Origin: Desulfocapsa sp.
GTDB taxonomy: Bacteria; Desulfobacterota; Desulfobulbia; Desulfobulbales; Desulfocapsaceae
Direction of reading: 5' to 3'
NCBI GenBank assembly: GCA_022712895.1
Contig: JAFLJS010000015.1
Location: 1-59,440 of the forward strand
DNA: 59,440 nucleotides
A program made the position numbers and the translations under genes. Within the stretch, counting starts at the first letter, position 1. Each line of letters opens with the position of its first letter. Shown piece after piece: positions 28,835-38,442 of this stretch. Under the pieces are notes generated by a model. That model was not told the DNA's origin. It did not search any database and saw only the letters and a program-made list of their open reading frames with translations.

Positions 28835-29476
28835 CTACCCTAGCAACAGTCGTACAGCCATGCCCCCCATAACGATGATCATAAGCCAATTGCGGACTTT
28901 TTCCAGACGTAAACGGGCTCGTGTCCCATTGCACATTTTACTCCCCAGATGTTGTACCATTCCACCAGCAAGAAAGACATAAAACAGATCGAAAAGCAGA
29001 CCGATGCTGACCAGCACACCTCCAAGTAATATGAATTGTGACAGCAAAGCACCCCGATCAGGTGACGTGAATTGAGGAAGCAGTAAACTACAAAACAGGA
29101 GTGCCTTTGGGTTTAGCAAATTCGTCAGAAAACCACGCAGCATATTTGAATGCACTGAGGTAGGTGCCATGGACAGATCCGAACTGACCAGTGGAGTTTT
29201 CAGCATCTTCAATACCCAACAAAACAAATATACTGCCCCCGTCACACGTACAACAGTCTGAAAATATGGGTACATTACAAAGAGTGCTGCCAAGCCTAGG
29301 CCTGAGCCTAAAACATGCAGCGTACGTGCAGCGGCAATACCACCAACAGTGCTCAAGCCTGCCCGCCTGCCTTGGCTGGCTGAGACAGCCAGTACAAGAG
29401 CCATATCCGGGCCTGGCGACAGGTACACAGCTATCAAGGCGGTAAGGTATAAATACAGCAGCGCCGGTTCAATCAC
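28835..29476 (-). CDS. LysE/RhtB-family amino-acid exporter
   Basis: A 213-residue inner-membrane protein with about six hydrophobic segments. Family marks are YLSPGPDMALVLAVSASQGRRAGLSTVGGIA near the N-terminus and LTNLLNPKALLFC in the middle. It is expected to export an amino acid or related small metabolite. The start is GTG at 29476 with an excellent GGAGG site 7 nt upstream. It is divergent from the Lrp-type regulator at 29599, the usual arrangement for a regulator controlling its exporter; a dyad in the shared region supports this. Confidence 0.88.
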   Translation of the reverse strand: MIEPALLYLYLTALIAVYLSPGPDMALVLAVSASQGRRAGLSTVGGIAAARTLHVLGSGLGLAALFVMYPYFQTVVRVTGAVYLFCWVLKMLKTPLVSSDLSMAPTSVHSNMLRGFLTNLLNPKALLFCSLLLPQFTSPDRGALLSQFILLGGVLVSIGLLFDLFYVFLAGGMVQHLGSKMCNGTRARLRLEKVRNWLMIIVMGGMAVRLLLG

Positions 29477-29490
29477 GTTTATGCCTCCAA

Positions 29491-29505
29491 TACTACAATT
29501 TAGTA
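29491..29505. promoter_or_regulatory. 15-bp dyad, possible Lrp/AsnC-type operator
   Basis: TACTACAATTTAGTA is an inverted repeat (TACTA/TAGTA) with an A/T centre, the size and style of Lrp-family boxes. It sits directly upstream of the LysE ribosome site and within the 122-bp region shared with the regulator gene. It could lie over the LysE promoter. Confidence 0.4.
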
Positions 29506-29598
29506 GCAGACAGTATAACGAAATGCTGTTGAAATTAACTTGCTTTATCAGAGAAAATAGAAGAGTAAATTGTAAGATTCTTTTAACTGGAGACGAAA

Positions 29599-30099
29599 AT
29601 GAGAAAGAAACCCCTCAACGAAGACCTGGACGATACAGATTACGCTCTATTAGCGTTAGTGCAAGACAACGGACGCATATCAAATGTCAAAGTAGCCGAA
29701 ATGCTGTCATTGAGTGAAACACCATGCTGGAGACGACTCAAGCGACTTGAAGAAAACGGTTATATTACTGATTACCAGGCCAACCTCAATCGTCATCGAT
29801 TAGGTTTTGGAATTTTGGCTTTGGTACAGATATGTTTTGCGAACCACACCGATGATGCACCATCAAGATTTGAGGCGGCGATAGAAAATATTCCAGAAAT
29901 AATTTCCTGCCATAATGTTACAGGCGAGGCTGACTATTTTCTCCAGATTGTATCCCAGGACCTGGTAACATATGAACAGTTTCTCCGAAAAGTACTACGT
30001 AAACTACCTGGAGTTACCTCTATTCAATCCAGCTTCTCTTTAAGAGAAGTTAAGAATTCAACTCGTTTGCCAGTTTATTCAGGCACTGCGAAAACATGA
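29599..30099 (+). CDS. Lrp/AsnC family transcriptional regulator
   Basis: A 166-residue protein. The N-terminal winged helix-turn-helix reads DYALLALVQDNGRISNVKVAEMLSLSETPCWRRLKRLEENGYI, and the C-terminal RAM/AsnC ligand domain includes PEIISCHNVTGEADYFLQIV and a SSFSLREVK ending. It probably senses an amino acid and regulates the divergent LysE-type exporter. GGAG lies 9 nt before the ATG. Assignment is firm; ligand unknown. Confidence 0.92.
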   Translation: MRKKPLNEDLDDTDYALLALVQDNGRISNVKVAEMLSLSETPCWRRLKRLEENGYITDYQANLNRHRLGFGILALVQICFANHTDDAPSRFEAAIENIPEIISCHNVTGEADYFLQIVSQDLVTYEQFLRKVLRKLPGVTSIQSSFSLREVKNSTRLPVYSGTAKT

Positions 30100-30114
30100 C
30101 CATTCTTCTGTTCA

Positions 30115-30252
30115 TCAACTGTTGGATCTTTTGTCAGCGGCAAGCATCAACAATATTTTCTTCACACCTTCAATCGATGAATTCCCGGCCATTTTTCGGT
30201 ACAACTCTTCCGCATCTTTTTCCATCTGGATTGAAAACTCAAACATGTTCAT
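30115..30252 (-). CDS. Truncated ferritin-like (rubrerythrin-type) small protein, 45 residues
   Basis: A short reading frame with a good GGGAG ribosome site. Its product begins MNMFEFSIQMEKDAEELYRKMA and then GVKKILLMLAADKR, which matches the first iron-binding helix and the start of the second helix of rubrerythrin/ferritin-like proteins (usual pattern: MEKDGxxxYxxLA, then ILxMLAxDExxH). It stops just where the family continues with the second metal-ligand helix. Only the first Glu ligands are present, so an iron centre is unlikely; it may be a remnant or a micro-protein. It was found by reading the gap after the Lrp gene on the minus strand. Confidence 0.5.
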   Translation of the reverse strand: MNMFEFSIQMEKDAEELYRKMAGNSSIEGVKKILLMLAADKRSNS

Positions 30253-30558
30253 GATAGCGCTCCCATTCGTTTAGGTTCAACTTCCTCTTTAGGTAACAAC
30301 TGATAGTCAGCTACTTATCTACCGTAACCACGATATGACACCCCACCAGACCTTAACGATTACCATTACTATCGTTTCTCATAAAAGGACAGTAATTAAC
30401 CCTACAGTTCATTTTTCAGCCTGCATCCAGACGACCATTTTCACCGCTCTATTTGCAGGGACTATTTAATCTTGCTGGTTGGCCTTGAAGATCTGAATAT
30501 GACAGTCTAGAGTAAGTATTGTTATTTTATTTATTAGATTAGTTGAGGTTATAGCTCC
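30253..30558. other. Gap before the TPR lipoprotein gene
   Basis: About 305 bp with no gene that I can support. It carries the upstream region of both the short ferritin-like frame and the TPR lipoprotein gene; no clear promoter or dyad was seen. Confidence 0.35.
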
Positions 30559-31572
30559 ATGCGATTTGTTCTCTTCTTCTGTATACCTTTATTCCTGCTC
30601 TCTTCCTGTACCCAAGTCAATAATATTGGGCAACAGATAGAAATTGCAGGTCGCTTTGTAAAACATACTGTTCAGGGCGAACATTATCTATCGACTAAAA
30701 ATTATCAGCGGGGTTACGAGGTTTTTAAGGAGGCTGTACAGCTTGACCCGGATGACGCTCAGAGCCTTTATTTTTTAGGTCGCTTTCAGCTTGTCTTAAA
30801 AGAAAAAAAATCGGCACTGAAACATCTAAAAAAGGCTGTTATTTTAGATCCTGATGACACAAATTATCTCTTTTGGCTAGGAGTTGCGTATGCAGAGAAT
30901 CATCATTTCAAGTCGGAGCGAAAGAGCTACAAGAAGGCACTTGCCCTGAAAAAAGATCACCTGCAGGCACTTATTTATCTCGGGCACAATCAACTAAAAA
31001 GTAAACAGTACAAAACTTCTCTTGTGACCTATCAAAAAGCGCTGAAGCTATGGCCGCAGAGTCCTTCCTCATTATACAATCGGGCCTTACTATTAAATAT
31101 TCTCAAACGTACTCCCGAGGAGAAACAGGCCTGGCTTGAGTATCTGGATTTTTATCCTGCCGGTTCTCTAGCCCGTAGAGCAACCAACCATCTGAATCGT
31201 CTGTCTGATTTTTCCTACCGCAACCATTCTCTTGGGGCACGGACAGTGACTCTTGGTAAAATGCGATTTGAAACAATTACTGCCAGGCTCTTGAAGTCCT
31301 CCTATCTTTCGTTGGATGTTGTTGGAGCAACAGTGTCCAATATGGAGCAGGGGACCTTGCAAATCATTGCCTACCAGAAAAACAATAAAGCTCTGGCCCG
31401 ACAGAAGGTTATCAATATCAAGAACTATCTGAAGGAACATTTCCCTAAGTTAGAAAAACAGAAACGTATTCAGGTTAGCTGGTTCGCAGTGCCTGAAACG
31501 TATCGTATCGGGAAAAAGAAGGTACGAGCCGACGAATCCATTCGATTCTTTTTAACCGATGTGAGAAAGTAG
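30559..31572 (+). CDS. TPR lipoprotein
   Basis: A 337-residue exported protein. A lipobox (LLSSC, C17) marks it as a lipoprotein. Residues 40-190 hold four or so TPR units (AQSLYFLGRFQLVLKEKKSALKHLKKAVILDPDD, then similar). After a WLEYLDFYP...HLNRLSDFSYRN hinge the last 110 residues form an alpha/beta domain with ARQKVINIKNYLKEHFP and RIQVSWFAVPE, faintly like OmpA/MotB-type domains. The same two-part plan, with the FSYR hinge, is found in the protein at 32237, so the two are paralogues. It precedes the sigma factor gene by 120 bp; likely part of the same regulatory module. Confidence 0.72.
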   Translation: MRFVLFFCIPLFLLSSCTQVNNIGQQIEIAGRFVKHTVQGEHYLSTKNYQRGYEVFKEAVQLDPDDAQSLYFLGRFQLVLKEKKSALKHLKKAVILDPDDTNYLFWLGVAYAENHHFKSERKSYKKALALKKDHLQALIYLGHNQLKSKQYKTSLVTYQKALKLWPQSPSSLYNRALLLNILKRTPEEKQAWLEYLDFYPAGSLARRATNHLNRLSDFSYRNHSLGARTVTLGKMRFETITARLLKSSYLSLDVVGATVSNMEQGTLQIIAYQKNNKALARQKVINIKNYLKEHFPKLEKQKRIQVSWFAVPETYRIGKKKVRADESIRFFLTDVRK

Positions 31573-31692
31573 TCCTCCTCTTTTTTTTATAAATAATGTG
31601 ACCTTCACAGAACTCACACGTATATATCAATAAGGTCTTACAAGACCCATGCGTTAGAGTCATATTTTTTCAGGCACAGCTACGGCGATGAA

Positions 31693-32250
31693 ATGGAGCA
31701 ATCAGACAGAGAAATTGTCAAGCAGGTGCTTGCTGGTGAAGTTGAACTGTACGCAGTACTGGTAGAGCGCTATACTCGTCAGATTTTCAATCTGATGTAC
31801 CGCTTCAGCCACAAAGACCAGGACGCTGCAGACTTAACCCAGGATGTTTTTTTGCGGGCCTATGAGAGGCTTGAGTTGTATCAGATGGAGCGTAGTTTCT
31901 TTTCCTGGCTCTATTCGCTGGCTACTAATCTTGCCACTGACTGGTCTCGGCGCTGGACAGTTCGCACCAATAAACAACACTTGCTGGTAACGGAAAAAAC
32001 GCATGGCCCGGTTCATGGTGAACAGGAAACGCTTTTTGAAAGTCGTGAAGAGTTGGATCAGTTGCAAAGCGCCCTTTTCGACTTACCGGAAGTAACGCGG
32101 GAGATACTATTGCTCAGGTACAGGGAAGAACTTTCCATCAGGGAAGTAGCCCAGGCCTTTTGCCTCAGTGAGAGTGGGGCAAAGATGCGAATCTCCCGGG
32201 GCTTGAAGGATTTACGAAAACTTATGGAACCCAGTGATGGCAAAGAATAA
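31693..32250 (+). CDS. ECF-type RNA polymerase sigma factor
   Basis: A 185-residue sigma-70 family protein with only regions 2 and 4. Region 2 is LVERYTRQIFNLMYRFSHKDQDAADLTQDVFLRAYERL; region 4 is ALFDLPEVTREILLLRYREELSIREVAQAFCLSESGAKMRISRGLKDLRK. There is no extra C-terminal domain. The stop of this gene overlaps the start of the membrane TPR protein by 14 nt, as sigma/anti-sigma pairs often do. A second in-frame ATG two codons upstream is possible. Confidence 0.9.
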   Translation: MEQSDREIVKQVLAGEVELYAVLVERYTRQIFNLMYRFSHKDQDAADLTQDVFLRAYERLELYQMERSFFSWLYSLATNLATDWSRRWTVRTNKQHLLVTEKTHGPVHGEQETLFESREELDQLQSALFDLPEVTREILLLRYREELSIREVAQAFCLSESGAKMRISRGLKDLRKLMEPSDGKE

Positions 32251-33370
32251 TCTACAAAAAGAGCAGTTAACCAGTTTACTGCGACAGTTGCCGGATCGCA
32301 GCCCGCCGGCCGGGCTTGCCCGGCAGATAGTGGAAACTGTGGGTGAATCAAAAAAACAGTATTGCCGTCCTGAAAAGTCCAATTGGTTTTCTTTTTCACT
32401 GGGGGGAATGCCATGGCCCAGACAACTGGCAGGGGCATTGTGCTCCTTTGTACTCGTCTTTTCGATTGGGTTCACTCTTGGCGAGAACAAAAAAGAACAT
32501 ATTGCTGAAGCTCCCACAGCACAATTCCCTGAATATATTTATCAAAATGCTCAGGCCGGTTTTTTGGTCGGTCGGGGGCTTCTTGCCGCTGGTAAAGAGG
32601 CTGAAGCCCTTGCAATACTGCAACACGCATCTCAGTTAGCACCGGACAATCCTGAGTATCTCTTCTGGCTGGGTACTACCCACTGGCGCATGGGAGATAC
32701 TGAGATGGAACAACTGAGTTATCGCAGGGCAGTTCAAGCAAATCCTGAGTACCTGCCTGCCCTTGTAAATCTTGGTCATAATCTGCTGGAGAACAATGAC
32801 TCTGAAGAGGCACTGCAAACCTACAAGCGCGTGCTGGCCATTGTGCCTGATCATAAGGTGGCACTCTATAACAGTGCGCTTGCAACCCATATAACAGGGA
32901 ATTCTGACCAGGCAATAAGCGCATGGAAACGCTATTTGAGTGTCTATCGCTCTGGGAAATGGGCACAGCGGGCAGTGAAACATTTGAATGGACTGGGTGA
33001 TTTTAGTTACCGTGCCTATCAGATAGGTGTTCGCCAGATTATCCTCAATCAGGACGTGCTGCTCAGGTCACAGGCAGCTGAACAAAAACAGGAAATTAAG
33101 TACCTCGCTGAAATTTTCAACCAGGCTCCAGTGTCTGAACTGCATCTGACACTGTTTTATGCAGGCAGTGAAGAAAAGGCTAAGAAGCAGGCAATTATAT
33201 TGAAATCGTTATTAAAAAATTCCGCACAAAAGCACAATAAGCGCATACAAATCAGCTGGTTTGCTGAGCCAGAAGCTGTGCAGACAGCGTCCGGGACCAA
33301 GAGCCTTAGCAATGGGCTTCTTATTTTCGGTCAGCTCCAGCTATCACTAGTACAAGGAGCATCTATATGA
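32237..33370 (+). CDS. Membrane TPR protein, probable anti-sigma factor
   Basis: A 377-residue protein. Its first 45 residues (LTSLLRQLPDRSPPAGLARQIVETV) resemble the N-terminal sigma-binding part of membrane anti-sigma factors, and one membrane helix (RQLAGALCSFVLVFSIGFTLG) follows. The rest would be periplasmic: about four TPR units (AALGKEAEALAILQHASQLAPDNPEYLFWL-like) then the same C-terminal domain as the 30559 lipoprotein (GDFSYRAYQIGVRQIILNQ; RIQISWFAEPE). Start chosen is ATG 32237; GTG 32234 is two letters away in the same frame. It overlaps the sigma gene (14 nt) and the secreted-protein gene (4 nt). Anti-sigma role is inferred from position and architecture. Confidence 0.72.
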   Translation: MAKNNLQKEQLTSLLRQLPDRSPPAGLARQIVETVGESKKQYCRPEKSNWFSFSLGGMPWPRQLAGALCSFVLVFSIGFTLGENKKEHIAEAPTAQFPEYIYQNAQAGFLVGRGLLAAGKEAEALAILQHASQLAPDNPEYLFWLGTTHWRMGDTEMEQLSYRRAVQANPEYLPALVNLGHNLLENNDSEEALQTYKRVLAIVPDHKVALYNSALATHITGNSDQAISAWKRYLSVYRSGKWAQRAVKHLNGLGDFSYRAYQIGVRQIILNQDVLLRSQAAEQKQEIKYLAEIFNQAPVSELHLTLFYAGSEEKAKKQAIILKSLLKNSAQKHNKRIQISWFAEPEAVQTASGTKSLSNGLLIFGQLQLSLVQGASI

Positions 33371-34320
33371 AGCAACGTGGCCCTCTTTTTCAATTAATTG
33401 CTGTTGCAATTGTATGTTTTAGTTTTGCATTCTTTCAATCCCGTGCAGTTTTTGCTGCAGATGATGATACAGCTGACGACTCAGCATCTCCATCGGTGGA
33501 TGCTGACGGTACAGCAGATGATGAAAGTGGAGATGCAGATGTGACTTCAGCTTTTCAAAACCCTGCCCAGGCTGCACATGCGGCGAATCTTGCAGATGCA
33601 GTGGCCAATGTTGGCAGTGAAGAAACCGAAACGGCGTCAGCGGCTGTTGAAGATGCCACAGAGGGGCTTGCAGAGGCTATGGCCACCGGTACTCCTGAAG
33701 AAATTGAAACGGCAAAAGCAACACTTGAAGAGAAAGAACAAGCCTTTGCTGATGTTGTATCAGCGCTGACAGGTGTCGTTTCTCAGGATATTAATGATAT
33801 GCGTGATACCGGAATGGGGTGGGGTAACATAGCCAAGGAACTTGGTGTGCATCCTGGCGTTCTTGGGCTTGGTCATACCAAAGGAATACAGGAAGCGTAT
33901 GCAGAAGCGGCAGCTGTTGGCTCCATTGAGGCAAGTGAAGTTGCGGAGGCAACAGCACGAAATACTCACTCCGGCTATGCCAAGGGACATGGACTGGGTA
34001 TGAATACAGGAGTGGGCAGCGAGACTAGTAGTCTGGGATTTGGTGCTAACTCAAAAGGCCAAAAAGGGCTTACCGGTGCTTCCGGTCTGAGCAGCGGTCA
34101 AGGTCAAGCCGGTAATAATGGAAACCGTGGTGGCGACAATAACAGCGGTTCGTCAGGCCCGGGTAACAGTAGTAACAGTAATAAAGGCGGCGCTGGAGTT
34201 GCTGGTAGTGATGGTACTCCCGGTGGCGGAAATAACGGAAGCTCTAACAACAGCGGAAAAGATAAGAGCGACAAGACGAACAACGGTAAAAGTGACGAAA
34301 GAGGAAATAGTCAAAAGTAA
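33367..34320 (+). CDS. Secreted acidic and Gly/Asn/Ser-rich protein
   Basis: A 317-residue protein with a signal peptide (LFQLIAVAIVCFSFAFFQSRAVFA). Then come an acidic stretch, a helical alanine/glutamate-rich section, a compact motif DMRDTGMGWGNIAKELGVHPGVLGLGH that I have seen in other uncharacterised secreted proteins, and a 110-residue low-complexity tail rich in Gly, Asn and Ser. The tail looks like an extracellular or cell-surface filamentous region. No anchoring signal is seen. AAGGAG lies before the start. It overlaps the TPR gene by ATGA, and a strong hairpin lies downstream, so it ends the sigma operon. It is a candidate effector of the sigma regulon. Confidence 0.65.
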   Translation: MKQRGPLFQLIAVAIVCFSFAFFQSRAVFAADDDTADDSASPSVDADGTADDESGDADVTSAFQNPAQAAHAANLADAVANVGSEETETASAAVEDATEGLAEAMATGTPEEIETAKATLEEKEQAFADVVSALTGVVSQDINDMRDTGMGWGNIAKELGVHPGVLGLGHTKGIQEAYAEAAAVGSIEASEVAEATARNTHSGYAKGHGLGMNTGVGSETSSLGFGANSKGQKGLTGASGLSSGQGQAGNNGNRGGDNNSGSSGPGNSSNSNKGGAGVAGSDGTPGGGNNGSSNNSGKDKSDKTNNGKSDERGNSQK

Positions 34321-34351
34321 GATATATTTCTAGCCATTGATTTAGATACAT

Positions 34352-34390
34352 TGCAAAAAGGCGGCATATTATATATGTCGCCTTTTTGCA
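34352..34390. terminator. Bidirectional Rho-independent-type terminator hairpin
   Basis: Arms TGCAAAAAGGCG (34352..34363) and CGCCTTTTTGCA (34379..34390) are exactly complementary, with a 15-nt AT-rich loop. It is 32 nt after the stop of the secreted protein gene and would end the sigma operon; T- and A-runs are in the stem on both strands. Confidence 0.75.
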
Positions 34391-34464
34391 TCGCCTACAA
34401 TCAGAACTACACAGCTAGACTTTATCTAATTACGTACAATACTCAGCCATTCAGTTTTGTTTTT

Positions 34465-34544
34465 TGTAGGAGGCCGCCCCTGCGGCCGATTCTGAAGAGT
34501 GTGTTTTTGCCACCAGTAATCGTTCGCAGGGGCGAACTCCTACA
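34465..34544 (+). repeat. REP-like hairpin repeat, family 2
   Basis: Inner hairpin arms TGTAGGAGGCCGCCCCTGC (34465 onward) and GCAGGGGCGAACTCCTACA (ending 34544) pair over most of their length. Same core as at 24.8 and 39.6 kb, but the outer ends CTTGATTACCA are not recognisable. It lies in the 286-bp gap between the secreted-protein gene and the oxoprolinase gene. Confidence 0.65.
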
Positions 34545-34606
34545 ATCTATTGTAGTTCCATTATATTCTGCCCATTGTCATTTTACTGGCTGAGTTTCAT
34601 GCGTAA

Positions 34607-37600
34607 TCAAAATACTTTATGATTAGTAATTGCTTCCCCAAAGCCGCCCCCGCCAGGGGTCATAATACGAATAGCATCACCCGCCTCTGCGCGGATTTCA
34701 TTCTTGCCACCCAGATTCAGATGCCGACCATCCTTGCGGATAAAAATATTCTTCCCCCGCCCTCCCGGCTCACCACCAGCAAGTCCATAAGGCGCAAAAA
34801 CACGACGCTCTGAAAGGATAGCCACATTTAAGGGTTCTAAAAATTCCAGTTCCCGAACCAGTCCGTTTCCTCCACGAAACTCCCCGTCGCCACCGGAATC
34901 CTGACGTAGAGAAAACTCACGCAACAAAACAGGATAGCGACGTTCAAGGATCTCAGGATCGGTGATTCTGGTATTGGTCATATGGGTATGCACACCGGAT
35001 TGTCCATGCCAATCCGGCCCGGCTCCAGCGCCACCACCGATGGTCTCGTAATAGCCAAAACGATCATTGCCAAATGTGAAATTATTCATACATCCCTGTG
35101 ATCCGGCTGCCACTCCAAAGGCCTTAAGCACCACATCAACAACCCGCTGTGAAGTGAGTACATTGCCTCCCACCACTGCGGCCACAGGAGAAGGATCAAG
35201 CAAACAGCCCTCAGGAATCACAAGCTGAATGGGCAACAGACAACCATGATTTAACGGAATATCTTTTTCCACAAGGCAGCGCAAGCTATAGAGGATTGCT
35301 GATTGGGTAACGGCTTTAGGAGCATTCAGATTGCCCCAGAGCTCTATCCCGGTTCCGCTGAAATCAAAGAGAGCACTGCCGTCTGTACGATCAATGGTGA
35401 GGGTCAGCACAATGGGACTGCCATCATCCAGATATTCGGTGGCCGTTACAGAATCCTTCACTGCCATTCCCCTGGTGCTGGACACCTCGCACAGACTTGC
35501 ACGAACTGCCTCTTCTGCTGTTTCCTGAACATGAAGCATATAGGCTTGAACAACACCAAGACCACGATAGGCAACCATCTCCAGAATCAGATCAATTCCC
35601 TTCTGATTTGCGGCAACCTGGGCTCGCAAATCAGAAAGGTTATCACTGAGCAGACGTGTACCACTGATTGGAGGACGCCCCACCTCCTGGGAGGTAGCCT
35701 GGGGTGCCAGCAATAACTCAGAAATCCCCTCTTCCTGAAAAACATAGTTCTCGACCAGTTTAAAAGAAAGGATGGCAGCACCTTCTTCCACGAGTTGTCG
35801 AGAGTCAGGCGGCATCGATCCCGGCGAAATTCCACCGATATCAGCATGATGCCCACGGCTTGCCACCCAGAAGATAACAGTCTCTCCCTGAAAGACCGGC
35901 GTCATCACCGTGATATCCGGCAAATGGCTGCCACCGGCAGCCGGATGATTGCTGACCAACACATCACCCGCTTTTATCACATCCACCCGCCGAATCTGTT
36001 CCTTCACAGCTTCGCTCATGGCACCCAGATGCACTGGGACATGTGGTGCATTGGCAACCAGATTACCGTTTGGCCCAAACAGGGCGCAGGAAAAGTCCAG
36101 CCGCTCTTTAATGTTTGTTGAGATGGCCGTTTTCTGTAACATCCGCCCCATCTGTTCGGCAATGGACATAAAAAGATTGCTGAAAATGGAGAGCTGTACC
36201 GGATCCACCGCAGTACCTATTTTTTGCTGTCGCCCGGCTCCACTTTCAATCTCCACATCTCCATAACTGGTGATCATTGCAGTACAGCTAGGTTCCACCA
36301 GTATGGTTCCGGTACTCTGGATGAGGATAGCCGGCCCCTGAATCTCTTCACCCGCTGCCAGTGTATCCAGATTGTACAATCCGGTTTTCTGCCAGCCGCC
36401 AGTGAAATAACAACGTACATTTTCTAACTTGCCTTGTGAGGGCTGACTGCTATCAAGGGGAAATGAGCGCAACGTGGATGCTTTGCCAATGGATCGTACC
36501 CGAAGATCATCAACCAGAATATCACGACCAGTGAGTTCAAAACCAAATTCACGGCGATAGAGCCTTTGAAATAGTCCTGCAAAATCATTATCTTCAGGGC
36601 ATTCTACCATCATTGCCGTATCTGTCCCCTGATACCGTAGATTCAGGTAATGATGGCTTTTTATATCATTGGGGTTCAGGCCTTGATTGCATAAATCCTG
36701 AAGTGTTTCACTCTCTAGATGGACAAGTTTCCCCTGTAAGACAGGAAGCGACTCATCATTCAATATTGCCGCTGCCGGCTGCTGTTTTTCAACCACAGTA
36801 TCGGCAAGACCAATACCATAAGCAGAGAGAATCCCGCCAAAACGATGGATAAATATGGAAGTGATTCCAAGGCTACGGGCAATGGCGCAAGCATGCTGTC
36901 CCCCAGCACCACCAAAAGTAGCCAGCACATGTTCCTTACTGTCAAAACCACGCATAACTGACACTTCACGAATAGGACGTACCATCACCTCATTGGCAAC
37001 TTCTAAAAATCCCAAAGCGGTTTCTTCCACCGTCAACTGCGGTCGTGATGTCTTGGCATAGTAGTCATTTATTTCAGCTGTAAGGCTTACCATCTGTTTA
37101 TAACTTTCGTCATAATCCAGTGGCTGATCTTCCTTATCGCCAAAAATCTTCGGAAAATAATCGGGCTGTAAACGGCCTAAAATCAAGTTAGCATCTGTCA
37201 CTGTCAGATAGCCATTTTTCCGATAACAGACAGGCCCTGGATGGGCACCCGCAGATTCCGGCCCAACCACAAACATACCGTTATCAAAAAAGAGTCGTGA
37301 GCCACCACCTGCGGCCACCGTCCTGATATCAAGCTGTGGTGCCCGAATACGCACGCCTGCCGTTTTTGTTTCAAAAGTGAGATCATACTCGCCACCATAT
37401 CTGGAAACATCGGTTGAAGTGCCACCCATATCAAATCCAATTACCGGTTTTTTTGTTTCCCGGTTGTAAGTGGTCATGGCATAGCCAACAACACCTCCGG
37501 CTGGGCCTGAAAGAATGGCTCTGCTGCCAGTGAAATCTTCCGCAGGAGACAATCCGCCATCGGACTGCATAAAGAGCAGTTGCGTGGATTCCAGATTATC

Positions 37601-38380
37601 GCTAAACCCTTTTTTAAAACTTTGCAGATAGTCACGGATATGCGGCGTTAAATAAGAATCCACCATGGTTGTATCGCCACGGGAAACAAGCTTCACCATG
37701 GGAATGACCTGAGAGGATAGGGACACCTGCTCAAAGCCCAGTTTCAGAGCGAGCTGGCCGACAGCCTGTTCATGCTGGGGGCAGGCGTAGGCGTGCATAA
37801 ACACCACGGCAAGACTTCGAATCCCCTGATCAAGCAGCGCTTGCAGACGTGGACGTAAAGACTCAAGATCGGGTTTTGCAAGGACTGCAAAACGCTCACC
37901 AGTTACCCCTTCAAGCTGCTCCTCAACTGGTGTTTCATCTGTACGTAAAAGCCGTAAACGTTCTTCGACTTCGATTACTTCCAGATAGAGGAGTTCTGGT
38001 TTTTCCACCCGCAGATCAAAGAGATTGGGACGATCCTGGTTACCGATCTGCAGCACATCACCAAAACCAGCGGTGATCACGAGTGCAGTGGCAGCACCTT
38101 TTCGCTCAAGCAACGCATTGGTGGCGACCGTGGTCCCCATCCGTATCCATTCAATTTGTGAAGCATCAATACTGCCGTCAATCTTGACTGCAGTGTCGGA
38201 ATATTCTGCTAAAATTCGCCTGATACCCTCGCGCGGAGCATCATCATAATTAGCAGGATCAACAGAAAGCAGTTTAACAACCTTAAATCCGGGTTCACCC
38301 GGAACTTCGGCATAAACATCGGTGAAGGTGCCACCACGATCGATGGAAAACCGAAAACTATTTTGACTGCATTGGAACAT
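34607..38380 (-). CDS. Fused 5-oxoprolinase/hydantoinase (HyuA-HyuB fusion)
   Basis: A 1257-residue protein in which an N-terminal HyuA-type half ([50 protein letters not shown]) is followed by a HyuB-type half (from [57 protein letters not shown]). This is the layout of eukaryotic and some bacterial ATP-dependent 5-oxoprolinases, which open 5-oxoproline to glutamate. It could also act on a hydantoin. ATG 38380 was preferred; a TTG two codons upstream could also serve. Downstream of and co-oriented with the AIM24-like gene (62-nt gap). Confidence 0.9.
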   Translation of the reverse strand: MFQCSQNSFRFSIDRGGTFTDVYAEVPGEPGFKVVKLLSVDPANYDDAPREGIRRILAEYSDTAVKIDGSIDASQIEWIRMGTTVATNALLERKGAATALVITAGFGDVLQIGNQDRPNLFDLRVEKPELLYLEVIEVEERLRLLRTDETPVEEQLEGVTGERFAVLAKPDLESLRPRLQALLDQGIRSLAVVFMHAYACPQHEQAVGQLALKLGFEQVSLSSQVIPMVKLVSRGDTTMVDSYLTPHIRDYLQSFKKGFSDNLESTQLLFMQSDGGLSPAEDFTGSRAILSGPAGGVVGYAMTTYNRETKKPVIGFDMGGTSTDVSRYGGEYDLTFETKTAGVRIRAPQLDIRTVAAGGGSRLFFDNGMFVVGPESAGAHPGPVCYRKNGYLTVTDANLILGRLQPDYFPKIFGDKEDQPLDYDESYKQMVSLTAEINDYYAKTSRPQLTVEETALGFLEVANEVMVRPIREVSVMRGFDSKEHVLATFGGAGGQHACAIARSLGITSIFIHRFGGILSAYGIGLADTVVEKQQPAAAILNDESLPVLQGKLVHLESETLQDLCNQGLNPNDIKSHHYLNLRYQGTDTAMMVECPEDNDFAGLFQRLYRREFGFELTGRDILVDDLRVRSIGKASTLRSFPLDSSQPSQGKLENVRCYFTGGWQKTGLYNLDTLAAGEEIQGPAILIQSTGTILVEPSCTAMITSYGDVEIESGAGRQQKIGTAVDPVQLSIFSNLFMSIAEQMGRMLQKTAISTNIKERLDFSCALFGPNGNLVANAPHVPVHLGAMSEAVKEQIRRVDVIKAGDVLVSNHPAAGGSHLPDITVMTPVFQGETVIFWVASRGHHADIGGISPGSMPPDSRQLVEEGAAILSFKLVENYVFQEEGISELLLAPQATSQEVGRPPISGTRLLSDNLSDLRAQVAANQKGIDLILEMVAYRGLGVVQAYMLHVQETAEEAVRASLCEVSSTRGMAVKDSVTATEYLDDGSPIVLTLTIDRTDGSALFDFSGTGIELWGNLNAPKAVTQSAILYSLRCLVEKDIPLNHGCLLPIQLVIPEGCLLDPSPVAAVVGGNVLTSQRVVDVVLKAFGVAAGSQGCMNNFTFGNDRFGYYETIGGGAGAGPDWHGQSGVHTHMTNTRITDPEILERRYPVLLREFSLRQDSGGDGEFRGGNGLVRELEFLEPLNVAILSERRVFAPYGLAGGEPGGRGKNIFIRKDGRHLNLGGKNEIRAEAGDAIRIMTPGGGGFGEAITNHKVF

Positions 38381-38442
38381 GATCAATTCCCATTCATCAA
38401 GTTAAGGAAAAAGAGGGTACAGACGATGTGAAAAAAATGTGA

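Noticed and set aside
31610-31647. ECF-type promoter (GAACTC ... GTCTTA) and inverted repeat GGTCTTACAAGACC before the sigma gene
   Set aside because: The spacing between the elements is too long for a usual ECF promoter; the dyad may be chance.
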